Shown: piece after piece, positions 24,560 to 32,941 of the stretch
Numbering within the stretch: position 1 is the first letter of the stretch
Layout of the letters: each line of letters opens with the position of its first letter
Made by a program: the position numbers and the translations under genes
Notes under the pieces: model-generated
Seen by the model: the letters and a program-made list of their open reading frames with translations, nothing else
Told to the model about the DNA's origin: nothing
Databases searched by the model: none
From: an uncultured Prevotella sp.
GTDB lineage: Bacteria; Bacteroidota; Bacteroidia; Bacteroidales; Bacteroidaceae
Assembly: GCA_900540375.1 (NCBI GenBank)
Contig: UQFS01000033.1
Span: forward strand, 1 to 43,622
Direction: 5' to 3'
Length of the DNA stretch: 43,622 nucleotides

Positions 24560-27481
24560 TTAGAGCTTCTGCTCCACCTCTACCTCGGTAAAGGTCTCAA
24601 GCTGGTCGCCCGCCTGAATGTCGTTGTAGTTGACGAGCGAGATACCGCACTCGAGTCCTGCAGCGACTTCCTTGGCATCATCCTTATAGCGCTTCAGAGC
24701 AGCAATAGGAGCTGTGTGGACGACAATACCATCGCGTACCACACGGGCCTTGTCTTTGTTGTGAACCTTGCCCTCGGTGACAAGACCACCGGCGATGGTT
24801 CCCACCTTGGAAATCTTGAAGACTTGTTTGACTTCCACTTGGCCGGTGACGATCTCTTTCTTCACCTTGTCGAGCATACCGACCATAGCAGCCTTCACGT
24901 CGTCGATGGCGTCGTAGATGACTGAGTAGGTGTTGATCTCCACACCGTCGTTGTCGGCGAGCTTGCGGGCAGCAGCCGAAGGACGTACCTGGAAGCCTAC
25001 GATGATGGCATCGGAAGCATCAGCCAGCGTAACATCGTTCTCCGAGATCTGACCAACGGCCTTGTAGATGACCTTGACCTGTACCTTCTCGGTAGACAAC
25101 TTGATGAACGAATCGCTCAAGGCCTCTACAGAACCGTCGGTATCACCCTTGACGATGATGTTCATCTCATGGAACTCACCACGTGCGATACGATGTGAGA
25201 TATCGCTCAGCGTCAGACGGGTCTGTGTACGCAGGCTCTGCTCGCGCTGGAGTTGCTCACGCTTGTTGGCGATGTCGCGAACCTCCTGCTCTGTGTCGAG
25301 CACATGGAACTGGTCACCGGCAGTAGGCGCACCATTCAGACCGAGAATGATAGCAGGCTCAGCTGGCTTCACGTCGTCGATGCGCTGGTTACGCTCGTTG
25401 AACATAGCCTTGACACGGCCCCAGCTGGTACCGGCGATGACATAGTCGCCGACATGGAGCGTACCATTGCTGACCAATACTGTGGACACATAGCCACGAC
25501 CCTTGTCGAGCGAGCTCTCGATCACCGTACCCGTAGCCTTGCGGTTGGGGTTGGCCTTGAGGTCGAGCATATCAGCCTCCAAGAGCACCTTGTCCATCAG
25601 GTCATCAACACCGACGCCCTTCTTGGCGCTGATTTCCTGGCACTGATACTTACCACCCCACTCCTCAACGAGGAGGTTCATCTGAGCCAAGTCCTCACGT
25701 ATCTTGTCGGGATTGGCTCCCGGCTTATCAATTTTGTTAATGGCAAACACCATCGGCACACCGGCAGCCTGACAGTGAGCGATAGCCTCCTTGGTAGTAG
25801 GCATCACGCTGTCGTCGGCAGCAATGATAATGATGGCAATATCCGTCACCTGCGCACCACGGGCACGCATGGCAGTAAAGGCCTCGTGACCCGGCGTATC
25901 GAGGAACGTCACCTTACGGCCGTTCTTCAGCGTGACACTGTAGGCACCGATGTGCTGGGTGATACCACCGGCCTCACCGGCGATGACATTGGTATTGCGG
26001 ATATGGTCGAGCAACGATGTCTTACCATGGTCGACATGACCCATGACGGTCACGATCGGCGCACGCGGCACGAGTTCGCTCTCGTCGTCCTGCTCCTCAC
26101 TGACAGCCTCCTGTACCTCAGCACTGACATACTCGGTCTTGAAACCAAATTCGTCAGCCACCAAGTTGATGGTCTCAGCATCGAGACGCTGGTTGATGGA
26201 AGCCATCACGCCAATGCTCATCAGCGTGGAGATGACCTGGTTGACACCGACGTTCATCATCGTGGCAAGCTCCGAGACGGTTACAAACTCCGTGAGCTTC
26301 AGCGTCTTGCTCTCTTTCTTCTCGGCACGTGCCTCTTGGTTGAGCTTTTCCTGTACAGCCTCGCGTTTTTCCTTACGGTACTTAGCGCCTTTCTTGGTCT
26401 GGCTTTGTTTACTCGTCAGGCGGGCAAGTGTCTCCTTAACCTGACGTGCTACATCCTCCTCAGTGACCTCTGCGGGCTTCTGTCCACCACGCTTGCGGTT
26501 CTTCTTTTTCTTGCCCTGACCATTGCCATTACCTTGCTGGTTGGCAGCGGCATTGATGTCGACGCGATCCTTATTGATGCGCTGGCGCTTCTTGCGGTCG
26601 TTGTTGTTGCCACCATTGCCACCATTCTGCTTAGCCTCGCGCTCACGACGGCGCTCCTCCTTGGATTTCTTCTTTGGTCGCGTACTCTGATTGATGGAGT
26701 CGAGGTCGATCTTACCGAGGACGTTGACCTTCGGCGTACTGAGGATCTTCTTCTCACTGGAGAGCTGGAACACCTTGCCGTCCTGCTTGGATTCCCCGAC
26801 CTCAGCCACTTTCACGGCAGTAATCTTCGGGGCGGCAGGCTTGTGTGTGGATCTCTGCTCACTCTTCTGTGCTGTGGGCTTCACCGGCTCCTGTTTATGC
26901 TGAGTGCTGCCAGCATTCTCCACATGGCTTTCGGCCTTGGACCCCTGCTTGGCAGTCTCAGCTTTGTTCTGCTCAGGCTTTGGATTCAGAGACTGCGGCT
27001 TGACAGCTGCGTTGTCAGCAGGCTGCACACGTGCCGGTTGCTGCTCGGCTTTTTGCCGAGCAGGAGCAGACTGAGGATGACTGACGGCAGCAGTCGTCGG
27101 CTCTGCTTTCTGGGGTTGGGAAGCATCAGACTTGATGACCACCGATTTCTTGCCTACAGTGCTGAGGTCAATCTTCCCCAACGGCTTATAGGTCTGATGA
27201 CCTGTGCCCTCCAACACACTGCTGCCAGTGTGCGTCTCTGATGGCTTAGCGGTCTGCGGACGCTTCTTGTCCTTCTTCTTACCAAAGAGCTTCTCGGCGT
27301 CGGTACGCAAGGCGGCATCTTGCTTGAAAGCCTCAACGAGCGCAGCATGCTGGCGCTCATTGAGCTTATAGCTAAGATCCGCTTTCACCTCGCCCAACTC
27401 GCTCTTCTTTTGCAGGAATTCAACTGCCGTTTGCATTCCTATGTTTAATTCTCGTAATGCTTGGTTTAATCTGATGCTCAT
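24560..27481 (-). CDS. infB: Translation initiation factor IF-2
   Basis: GTPase that places initiator tRNA on the ribosome. The 973-aa protein starts with a conserved helical N-terminal domain (MSIRLNQALRELNIG). It is followed by about 300 residues of low-complexity, Lys/Gln/Pro/Ala-rich linker with runs such as KKKNRKRGG, then a second IF2_N-like domain (TVSELATMMNVGVNQVI). The G domain begins near residue 472, with G1 GHVDHGKT (481-488), G2 GGITQHIGAY, G3 DTPGHEAF and G4 NKIDKPG. Domains II-IV follow to EVEVEQKL. Long linkers are normal in Bacteroidetes IF-2. Third gene of the rimP-nusA-infB operon, 70 nt after nusA. Confidence 0.97.
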   Translation of the reverse strand: MSIRLNQALRELNIGMQTAVEFLQKKSELGEVKADLSYKLNERQHAALVEAFKQDAALRTDAEKLFGKKKDKKRPQTAKPSETHTGSSVLEGTGHQTYKPLGKIDLSTVGKKSVVIKSDASQPQKAEPTTAAVSHPQSAPARQKAEQQPARVQPADNAAVKPQSLNPKPEQNKAETAKQGSKAESHVENAGSTQHKQEPVKPTAQKSEQRSTHKPAAPKITAVKVAEVGESKQDGKVFQLSSEKKILSTPKVNVLGKIDLDSINQSTRPKKKSKEERRREREAKQNGGNGGNNNDRKKRQRINKDRVDINAAANQQGNGNGQGKKKKNRKRGGQKPAEVTEEDVARQVKETLARLTSKQSQTKKGAKYRKEKREAVQEKLNQEARAEKKESKTLKLTEFVTVSELATMMNVGVNQVISTLMSIGVMASINQRLDAETINLVADEFGFKTEYVSAEVQEAVSEEQDDESELVPRAPIVTVMGHVDHGKTSLLDHIRNTNVIAGEAGGITQHIGAYSVTLKNGRKVTFLDTPGHEAFTAMRARGAQVTDIAIIIIAADDSVMPTTKEAIAHCQAAGVPMVFAINKIDKPGANPDKIREDLAQMNLLVEEWGGKYQCQEISAKKGVGVDDLMDKVLLEADMLDLKANPNRKATGTVIESSLDKGRGYVSTVLVSNGTLHVGDYVIAGTSWGRVKAMFNERNQRIDDVKPAEPAIILGLNGAPTAGDQFHVLDTEQEVRDIANKREQLQREQSLRTQTRLTLSDISHRIARGEFHEMNIIVKGDTDGSVEALSDSFIKLSTEKVQVKVIYKAVGQISENDVTLADASDAIIVGFQVRPSAAARKLADNDGVEINTYSVIYDAIDDVKAAMVGMLDKVKKEIVTGQVEVKQVFKISKVGTIAGGLVTEGKVHNKDKARVVRDGIVVHTAPIAALKRYKDDAKEVAAGLECGISLVNYNDIQAGDQLETFTEVEVEQKL

Positions 27482-27551
27482 ATACTCTGATATGTTCTAT
27501 TTTCGTTTAAATTAATATATGTGTGATGTGTACGCGGTACGGAGTTGTCTA

Positions 27552-28826
27552 TTAGTTTTCAAACTCCTTGCGCAGCACTTCGAGCACATGGTCGACGGTC
27601 TCTTCCTCCAGATCGGCCTTCTCCACCAGCATCTCGCGGGGAGCATTGAGGACTGCCTTGGCAGTCTCCAGTCCAATGCCCTTGATGGCATCAATGATCC
27701 ACTGGTCGATTTCGTCGCTGAACTGATCGAGATAGACATCGTCCTCTTCTGTGCTCTGCTCGCCGTCCTTGACGACACGATACACATCGATGGTGTATTC
27801 GGTCAGCATGGAAGCCAACTTGATGTTCAGACCGCCACGGCCGATGGCAAGGCTGACCTGATCGGGCTGGAGATAGACGTCAGCCTTCTTGTTCTCTTCG
27901 TCGATGGTGATGCTCGTCACGGTGGCCGGGCTCAACGCACGCTGTATAAACAACTTGGTGTTAGCCGTCCAGTTGATGACGTCGATGTTCTCGTTATTGA
28001 GTTCGTGCACGATACCGTGGACACGGCTGCCACGCACACCGACGCAGGCTCCTACCGGATCGATACGGTCGTCATAGCTCTCGACAGCCACCTTAGCACG
28101 CTCACCGGGCATACGCGCGATCTTCTTGATGGCAATCAAACCGTCAGCGATTTCGGGCACCTCCTGCTCCAACAGACGCTGCAGGAAGGTGGGACTGGTA
28201 CGGGAGAGGATGATCTTAGGGTTGTTGTTCTCGTTGTCGACACGCTCAATGACGGCACGCACGGTCTCGCCCTTGCGATACATATCACCGGGGATCTGCT
28301 CGCTCTTGGGCAGGATGAGCTCGTTGTTGTCGTCGTCGACGAGAAGCACCTCGCGCTTCCACACCTGATAGACCTCAGCGGCCATGACCTGACCGACCTT
28401 ATCCTTGTATTTGTTGTAAAGCTGATCGTGCTCCAACTCCAGCACCTTGCTGGCCAGTGTCTGACGCAGCGTGAGGATGGCACGGCGGCCGAACTTGGCG
28501 AAGTCGACCGACTCCGACACTTCCTCGCCTACCTCGTAGTCGGGCTCAATCTTGCGTGCGTCGGCGAGACTGATCTCTTTGTTCTCGTCAGCTACCTCGC
28601 CGTCGGCGACAACCACACGGTTGCGGTAAATCTCAAAGTCACCCTTGTCGGGATTGACGATGACATCAAAGTTTTCGTCGCTGCCGTAGATCTTTGCCAG
28701 CACGTTGCGGAAGCTTTCCTCCAGCACGCTCACGAGCGTGGTGCGGTCGATGTTCTTGGTATCTTTAAACTCCCGGAAGGAGTCGATCATCGACACTTGC
28801 TCGTCGTCTTTCTTTCTTGCTACCAT
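27552..28826 (-). CDS. nusA: Transcription termination/antitermination factor NusA
   Basis: RNA-polymerase-associated factor controlling pausing, termination and antitermination. The 424-aa protein has the N-terminal polymerase-binding domain (about 10-135), an S1 domain, and two KH domains with RMPGERAKVAV, DPVGACVGVRGSRV and the GXXG-type IGRGGLNIKLA. A short acidic C-terminal region and a helical HhH-like tail (IKGIGLETAKAVL) follow. The ATG at 28826 (MVARKKDDEQ) is preferred to an in-frame ATG 14 codons upstream because it matches the usual NusA start. It lies 72 nt downstream of rimP. The leader of this operon contains a terminator-like hairpin (see findings). Confidence 0.96.
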   Translation of the reverse strand: MVARKKDDEQVSMIDSFREFKDTKNIDRTTLVSVLEESFRNVLAKIYGSDENFDVIVNPDKGDFEIYRNRVVVADGEVADENKEISLADARKIEPDYEVGEEVSESVDFAKFGRRAILTLRQTLASKVLELEHDQLYNKYKDKVGQVMAAEVYQVWKREVLLVDDDNNELILPKSEQIPGDMYRKGETVRAVIERVDNENNNPKIILSRTSPTFLQRLLEQEVPEIADGLIAIKKIARMPGERAKVAVESYDDRIDPVGACVGVRGSRVHGIVHELNNENIDVINWTANTKLFIQRALSPATVTSITIDEENKKADVYLQPDQVSLAIGRGGLNIKLASMLTEYTIDVYRVVKDGEQSTEEDDVYLDQFSDEIDQWIIDAIKGIGLETAKAVLNAPREMLVEKADLEEETVDHVLEVLRKEFEN

Positions 28827-28898
28827 ATATCTTTTTTCTTTATTGTTTTCTCGTTGCAAAATCTGCACCCAGACCTGAGCCTCACTCAGGCCTGGAGC

Positions 28899-29366
28899 TT
28901 ATTTGAAGTTAATGAGGTATTTGGTGTATTTCACCTCATCCATGTTGAAGTTGTGGTCCACGTCCATCTTTACGGGACGTTTTTTACCTTCAACTTTCAC
29001 CTTTTCGTTGACAGTAACCACAAAGTTGCGTCCGTCGACACTCTTGAGTGTGCCACGTACCTTCTGTCCGTCAGCTTGGAGCACTTCCACGGGCTCGCCC
29101 ACAAAGTTGTGGTATTGCTGCTCCACCTTGAAAGGCTGTCCGAGTCCTGCCGATCCCACTTCGAGCTCGTAGTCCTCGTCATCGCGGCTGAGATGATCCT
29201 CGATATACTGGCTCAGCTTTGCGCAGTCCTCGATCCACACGCCGTCGGCATGGTCAATTTCAACTGTAATCTTGTCATCGGGCGTAACATTGACATCCAC
29301 CAAGAAGTAGTCTTTGTCCTCCAGCCACTCATTCACTAATTGTTTTACGACGTTCTTGTCTATCAT
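28899..29366 (-). CDS. rimP: Ribosome maturation factor RimP
   Basis: A 155-aa protein needed for 30S subunit maturation. The N-terminal alpha/beta domain contains VDVNVTPDDKITVEID and DCAKLSQYIEDHL, then the family motif LEVGSAGLGQPF (normally EVSSPGL). The C-terminal Sm-like domain includes GTLKSVDG. It is the first gene of the classical rimP-nusA-infB operon, which supports the call beyond the motifs. Confidence 0.94.
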   Translation of the reverse strand: MIDKNVVKQLVNEWLEDKDYFLVDVNVTPDDKITVEIDHADGVWIEDCAKLSQYIEDHLSRDDEDYELEVGSAGLGQPFKVEQQYHNFVGEPVEVLQADGQKVRGTLKSVDGRNFVVTVNEKVKVEGKKRPVKMDVDHNFNMDEVKYTKYLINFK

Positions 29367-29394
29367 ATCATGCAGTTAAAAAACATGCGTTTAT

Positions 29395-29426
29395 AAAAAA
29401 ATGAGGAGCTCTCGGGAGCCCCTCAT
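29395..29426 (-). terminator. Intrinsic terminator in the rimP-nusA-infB leader
   Basis: On the - strand bases 29426-29401 form an 11-bp stem including one G-U pair around a CCGA tetraloop, followed directly by a T-run (A-run at 29395-29400). It lies 28 nt upstream of the rimP ATG and downstream of the only good -7 element seen (29441-29448). It may end the S41 protease transcript, or attenuate the nusA operon, or both. Confidence 0.85.
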
Positions 29427-29440
29427 TCCACTGAACACTG

Positions 29441-29448
29441 CAAAGTTA
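29441..29448 (-). promoter_or_regulatory. Candidate -7 element for rimP-nusA-infB
   Basis: The plus-strand CAAAGTTA is TAACTTTG on the - strand, a perfect -7 match. The nearest -33-like ATTG is 23 nt upstream, slightly too far, so the -33 part is weak. Transcription would start near 29434, before the hairpin at 29426-29401. Confidence 0.5.
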
Positions 29449-29544
29449 CTATTTTTTTTCCATATTACATTCAATCGTCCATACTTTTTTACTTTCACAC
29501 TGCTAAAATACGACGTTTTCATGCAAAAAAGCATGAAGGACAAG

Positions 29545-31224
29545 CTATTGGCTATTTTTCTCCTTTTCGCCCACCGTGAGAATAGAGGCATAACGCTTGG
29601 GATCCTTGAGCAAGGCATAGGCAGCCTGCACCTGCTTGTCGTAACGCAACGTATTGAGGATGGCACCACGCTGATAGTAGTATGCCGAGACGATGTCGCT
29701 GGCAAGTAGCTGTTTGATGCCTTCCTTGTTGTAGTCGAGATCCTTGACGAGGTTGTGCTTGAGCTTTTTCTTCAGTGCCTCGAACTCAGGTTTGGCGTCG
29801 TCGTAGTACCCCTCAAACTTCGCCACCTTCTCAAGATTGTCAAGGGTTTTCTCACTCATGGCGTCGTATTTGAAATGACTGTTGAGCACGCGCTGCTTAA
29901 ACTCATTGTAGTCGGCATCGCTGAGGTCGAACGTAGCGGCGGATCCGATAGTCGGGTGCTTGGCGATATAGTCTACCTCGTAGCTGGTGACGAGCTCATC
30001 GGAGTCTTTCACGGCAGCAAGATAATAAGCAAGATTTGACATAGAGTCGGCCTTCACCTCCACGTCAGGTACGATGCCTCCGCCGTCCATCACCTTGCGG
30101 CCATGGACTGTGTAGAAGGTGCGCTTGAGCGAGTCGGCAACGACTTCGGTCGATCCGCCATTGGCGTGTTTATAGTTGATCTTTTGGATGCAGCGGCCCG
30201 AAGGGATATAGTATTTGTTCGTCGTCAGCTTCATCTTACCGTTGTAGGGCAGGTCCATCACGGTCTGCACAAGCCCTTTGCCATAGGTCTTAGTACCCAT
30301 GACCACGGCACGATCCATATCCTGCAGGGCACCACTGGTGATCTCTGAGGCCGACGCACTGTTGCCGTTGACGAGCACCACTACGGGCATGACGGTATCT
30401 ACGGGCTCCACGGTGGTGAGATAATCCTGGTTCATGCGCTTCACCTTACCGCGGTTGCTCACCACAAGCTTGCCTTTCGGCACGAAGCAGTTGACGATAT
30501 TCACGGCCTCAGGCTCCGATCCGCCACCGTTGCCGCGCAGATCGAAGACGAGTGCTTTCATGCCCTGCTTCTTCATGTCGATGATGGCGTTACGCACAAT
30601 CTTGCCGCAACCTTCGGTGAACTGGTTGAGGTTGAGATATCCGATGCCGTCTTGCTGCAGCCCATAATAAGGGACAGCAGGCAGCTGGATGGCGCGACGC
30701 GTGATCTTGAGCTTCATCTCCTTGCCGGTGGAGGGGCGCAGGGCTTTCAACAGAAACGTCGTCCCGGCATCGCCACGCAGATGGTCGCTGACATAGTTGT
30801 TGTCGTGCTTGGTCATGTCCTCGCCGTCAATGCTGAGGATGACGTCGCCTTTCTTCAGTCCGGCTTCCGCTGCCGGCATATCCTCATAGGGTTCGTCGAT
30901 GCACACGCGACCAAGTTTGAAGTTATAGCGAATCAGCGAGCCGATGCCGGCATACTTGCCTGTAAGCATCATCTTCACGTCCTTACTCTTGTCCTCGGGA
31001 TAGTATTCGGTATAGGGGTCAAGCGAGTGGAGCATGGAGTTAATACCGTAGCCCACCACCTCATCAGCGTCGAGTGTGTCGACATACATCATGTCGAGGT
31101 TGCGGTAAATGGTGTTGAACACTTCGAGGTTCTTCGCCACCTTGAAGTTGTGGTCAGCGTCGGCCTGTGCCCAGCTCATGGCGGCGAGCACCAGGCAGGC
31201 GAGTGTCAGGAATGTCTTTCTCAT
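29545..31224 (-). CDS. S41-family C-terminal processing peptidase
   Basis: A 559-aa exported serine protease of the Ctp/Prc family, probably periplasmic. It has a signal peptide (1-20, ending AMSWAQ) and an N-terminal helical region. The PDZ domain carries EAGLKKGDVILSIDGED, and the S41 protease domain carries VFDLRGNGGGSEPEA and NGNSASASEITSGALQD, with catalytic Ser probably S291. The catalytic Lys lies in GTKTYGKGLVQ. A helical C-terminal region of about 130 residues follows. Such proteins cut the C-termini of envelope proteins. It is not clearly part of a larger operon; a terminator hairpin follows its end before rimP. It is divergent from tRNA-Asn. Confidence 0.93.
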   Translation of the reverse strand: MRKTFLTLACLVLAAMSWAQADADHNFKVAKNLEVFNTIYRNLDMMYVDTLDADEVVGYGINSMLHSLDPYTEYYPEDKSKDVKMMLTGKYAGIGSLIRYNFKLGRVCIDEPYEDMPAAEAGLKKGDVILSIDGEDMTKHDNNYVSDHLRGDAGTTFLLKALRPSTGKEMKLKITRRAIQLPAVPYYGLQQDGIGYLNLNQFTEGCGKIVRNAIIDMKKQGMKALVFDLRGNGGGSEPEAVNIVNCFVPKGKLVVSNRGKVKRMNQDYLTTVEPVDTVMPVVVLVNGNSASASEITSGALQDMDRAVVMGTKTYGKGLVQTVMDLPYNGKMKLTTNKYYIPSGRCIQKINYKHANGGSTEVVADSLKRTFYTVHGRKVMDGGGIVPDVEVKADSMSNLAYYLAAVKDSDELVTSYEVDYIAKHPTIGSAATFDLSDADYNEFKQRVLNSHFKYDAMSEKTLDNLEKVAKFEGYYDDAKPEFEALKKKLKHNLVKDLDYNKEGIKQLLASDIVSAYYYQRGAILNTLRYDKQVQAAYALLKDPKRYASILTVGEKEKNSQ

Positions 31225-31269
31225 ATCTTTTTTATGTCGTTTTCTGTATATATTAATGTATCACGGGTG

Positions 31270-31277
31270 CAAAGTTA
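31270..31277 (-). promoter_or_regulatory. Candidate -7 element of the S41 protease gene
   Basis: Plus-strand CAAAGTTA gives TAACTTTG on the - strand, 45 nt before the ATG. A TTTG (CAAA at 31292-31295) is only 14 nt upstream, closer than the usual 19-21, so the -33 element is doubtful. Confidence 0.5.
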
Positions 31278-31327
31278 CGAAAAAGAGCCCACAAAATCAC
31301 CTTTCTCAAAAAAAAGTTGCAAAAACA

Positions 31328-31359
31328 TTTGGTGGTTTCGAGGAATGTCCGTACCTTTG
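31328..31359 (+). promoter_or_regulatory. Promoter of tRNA-Asn
   Basis: TTTG at 31328-31331, 20 nt, then TACCTTTG at 31352-31359: a full consensus match. The mature tRNA begins 31 nt downstream. Confidence 0.8.
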
Positions 31360-31389
31360 CAACCGCAAATCAGAAATGACACGCACCTT

Positions 31390-31463
31390 GCTTCAGTAGC
31401 TCAGTTGGTTAGAGCACCTGACTGTTAATCAGGGGGTCGTTGGTTCAAGCCCATCCTGGAGCG
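31390..31463 (+). tRNA. tRNA-Asn (GTT)
   Basis: 74-nt cloverleaf. Acceptor GCTTCAG pairs with CTGGAGC (one G-T), D stem GCTC/GAGC, anticodon stem CCTGA/TCAGG with loop CTGTTAA (anticodon GTT at 31424-31426), variable loop GGGTC, and T stem GTTGG/CCATC with one T-T mismatch around TTCAAGC. CCA is not encoded. It stands alone, with its own promoter and terminator. Confidence 0.93.
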
Positions 31464-31464
31464 C

Positions 31465-31500
31465 AAAGAGGAGTTAGAGAAATCTAACTCCTCTTTTTTT
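31465..31500 (+). terminator. Rho-independent terminator of tRNA-Asn
   Basis: A perfect 14-bp stem (31465-31478 with 31483-31496) with a GAAA tetraloop runs into a T-run reaching 31500. Confidence 0.92.
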
Positions 31501-31773
31501 GATTAGTGTTTGGCTTTACATAGAGCGAAGGCTCAATATATGTAACTGATAGATTATGGCTCAGTAGGAAACAGGTGAGTCTGTGAGTTTTTATTTTTCG
31601 GTAAAGACATTAAAAACATCGTTCACCGAAAAATAAAATGATGTTTTTTATTTGTGTGCGTATAGAAGAATTGTTTGTCGCAACCTTCAAAACTATCATA
31701 CGACAAGACATCACTATCCTCTCCACCGCAATGGGGCCTCACAGGTATCTGTGAGCCCCGTAGACCGAAACCG
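31501..31773. other. Gene-free AT-rich spacer with interlocking stems
   Basis: No credible gene. Two perfect stems interlock: 31589-31602 with 31625-31638 (14 bp), and 31612-31620 with 31640-31648 (9 bp). Each has an arm inside the other's loop, so they would form a pseudoknot or exclude each other. A further stable hairpin at 31733-31759 (GGGGC-TCACAG arms, GTAT loop, one bulge) lies just beyond the nitroreductase stop but has no T-tract. Confidence 0.6.
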
Positions 31774-32559
31774 TTATCCCCGCTCTGCATAACGCTTATA
31801 GCGAAGACGCGCCATGCCAAAGGCCATCAGCGCCTGCACCTTCTGCTTCACGCCGAAGAGTTCCTTCACTCGCTCCGGATCTGCTAAGGCTGTAGCGGTC
31901 ATGACGAAGCCCATGTAGAACTGGCTCACACCCAAGCTCTGTGCCATCAGCGAGGCGTTTTGATAAGCAAGATTGCAGTCGGCTGCTCCGAAACTATGAT
32001 CAGAGGCAAACGCCATCACATAGGGTGCACCGCGAAGAATGATGTCCTTGCCATGTTCAAAAGACTGGCGTACGCCACTAACCACGCCCGCATAGTTGGG
32101 GCCAAGGATGTCAAGATGCTCGCCAAGGGTGTCGATGGTGAAGCGGATGATGTCAACGATTTTGTCCGGATCACTAACAACATTCAACTCCACCATTTGG
32201 TTGTTGCCGGCAGTAGGCGCATAGAGAGCAGCCTCACGCATCATGGCAACGGAAGCGGCCGGCACCTCTTTCTTGGTGAACGTGCGGTTGGAGCGGCGCG
32301 CATGGATAAGGTTCATCAGTTGTTCCGGTGTCGGCATCTGCTGATAGTCTAGCTTATGAAGGCGTTCCAAGGGGAAGAGCTCATGGTCGATGGAGTTGGT
32401 AGGACAGACATCCACACAATGTCCGCACCTGATACAGGCTTCCGGACGCTCGACGGTGACCGGCGTGCGCGGTGCCGTCTGGCGGAAGATGCTTATGGGG
32501 CACACAGCTACGCAACTGCCACATTGAATACATGTCTCAGGATTAATACGAATCTGCAT
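31774..32559 (-). CDS. Nitroreductase-family protein with an N-terminal 2x[4Fe-4S] ferredoxin domain
   Basis: A 261-aa cytoplasmic protein. The first 60 residues form a bacterial ferredoxin domain with two CxxCxxCxxxCP motifs (C10, C13, C16, C20 and C42, C45, C48, C52). From about residue 78 a nitroreductase-type FMN domain follows, with LIHARRSNRTFTKKEVP, AALYAPTAGNNQMVEL and the C-terminal GFVMTA...ALMAFGMARLRYKR. Fused proteins of this type are common in anaerobes and are thought to reduce nitro-compounds or flavin-linked substrates with ferredoxin-like electrons; the substrate is not known. The start is 14 nt from a divergent GTG-start ORF. No promoter was seen. Confidence 0.9.
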   Translation of the reverse strand: MQIRINPETCIQCGSCVAVCPISIFRQTAPRTPVTVERPEACIRCGHCVDVCPTNSIDHELFPLERLHKLDYQQMPTPEQLMNLIHARRSNRTFTKKEVPAASVAMMREAALYAPTAGNNQMVELNVVSDPDKIVDIIRFTIDTLGEHLDILGPNYAGVVSGVRQSFEHGKDIILRGAPYVMAFASDHSFGAADCNLAYQNASLMAQSLGVSQFYMGFVMTATALADPERVKELFGVKQKVQALMAFGMARLRYKRYAERG

Positions 32560-32573
32560 AAAACAGGCTAAAA

Positions 32574-32828
32574 GTGAAGAAGTACGACAATGTCAGATGG
32601 GACGAAATCATACGCATAGCAAGCACACAAGTGCTTGTCACGGCAGAACTGAAAGCTGAAAACGGGGAGACCATACGGGTGAGGCAATGCACTGAAGCGG
32701 AAGAAAAGCTGTCCAACATCTACCGCATGCTCGGTATCAATCCTCACCCGCTGGGGAAAATAAAATCCGTGGTACAACCAAAGCTACCCTCAAAAAATGC
32801 CAATACTGAGAATCAATCAGTTACATGA
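32574..32828 (+). CDS. Hypothetical 84-aa protein, possibly a gene remnant
   Basis: Not recognised. The frame begins at GTG (MKKYDN) 14 nt from the divergent nitroreductase start and has protein-like composition (WDEIIRIASTQVLVTAELKA, then KLSNIYRMLGINPHPLGKIK). No signal peptide, membrane segment or promoter was seen. The shape 'charged residues, then Iy..L.i..hPlg.iKsVv.pk' faintly recalls the C-terminal ends of IS4-superfamily transposases, so it may be the tail of a lost element. That resemblance is weak and no inverted repeats were found around it. Confidence 0.45.
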   Translation: MKKYDNVRWDEIIRIASTQVLVTAELKAENGETIRVRQCTEAEEKLSNIYRMLGINPHPLGKIKSVVQPKLPSKNANTENQSVT

Positions 32829-32908
32829 GGTATACCTGCAATGTGGGCTAAGCATCTAATGCCCCCCAAAAAAACGTTTGTTCGAGTCGAAATATGGAAA
32901 TTTTTCCC

Positions 32909-32916
32909 TAAATTTG
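32909..32916 (+). promoter_or_regulatory. Candidate -7 element of the lipoprotein gene
   Basis: TAAATTTG, 25 nt before the start codon at 32942, with a following GCAAC as often seen. No well-spaced -33 element; a TTTG at 32877-32880 is 28 nt away, too far. Confidence 0.45.
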
Positions 32917-32941
32917 CAACTAACTATAAAATAATGCAATA

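Noticed and set aside
25253..27241. 662-codon open frame antisense to infB
   Set aside because: Shadow of infB; hydrophobic Leu/Val/Thr-rich stretches mirror the Lys/Gln-rich linker and GTPase coding sequence.
27519..29339. 606-codon open frame antisense to nusA and rimP
   Set aside because: Crosses two certain genes and their spacer; no motif.
32821..32941. Insertion-sequence ends around the 84-aa ORF
   Set aside because: No terminal inverted repeats or target-site duplication could be found by eye on either side.
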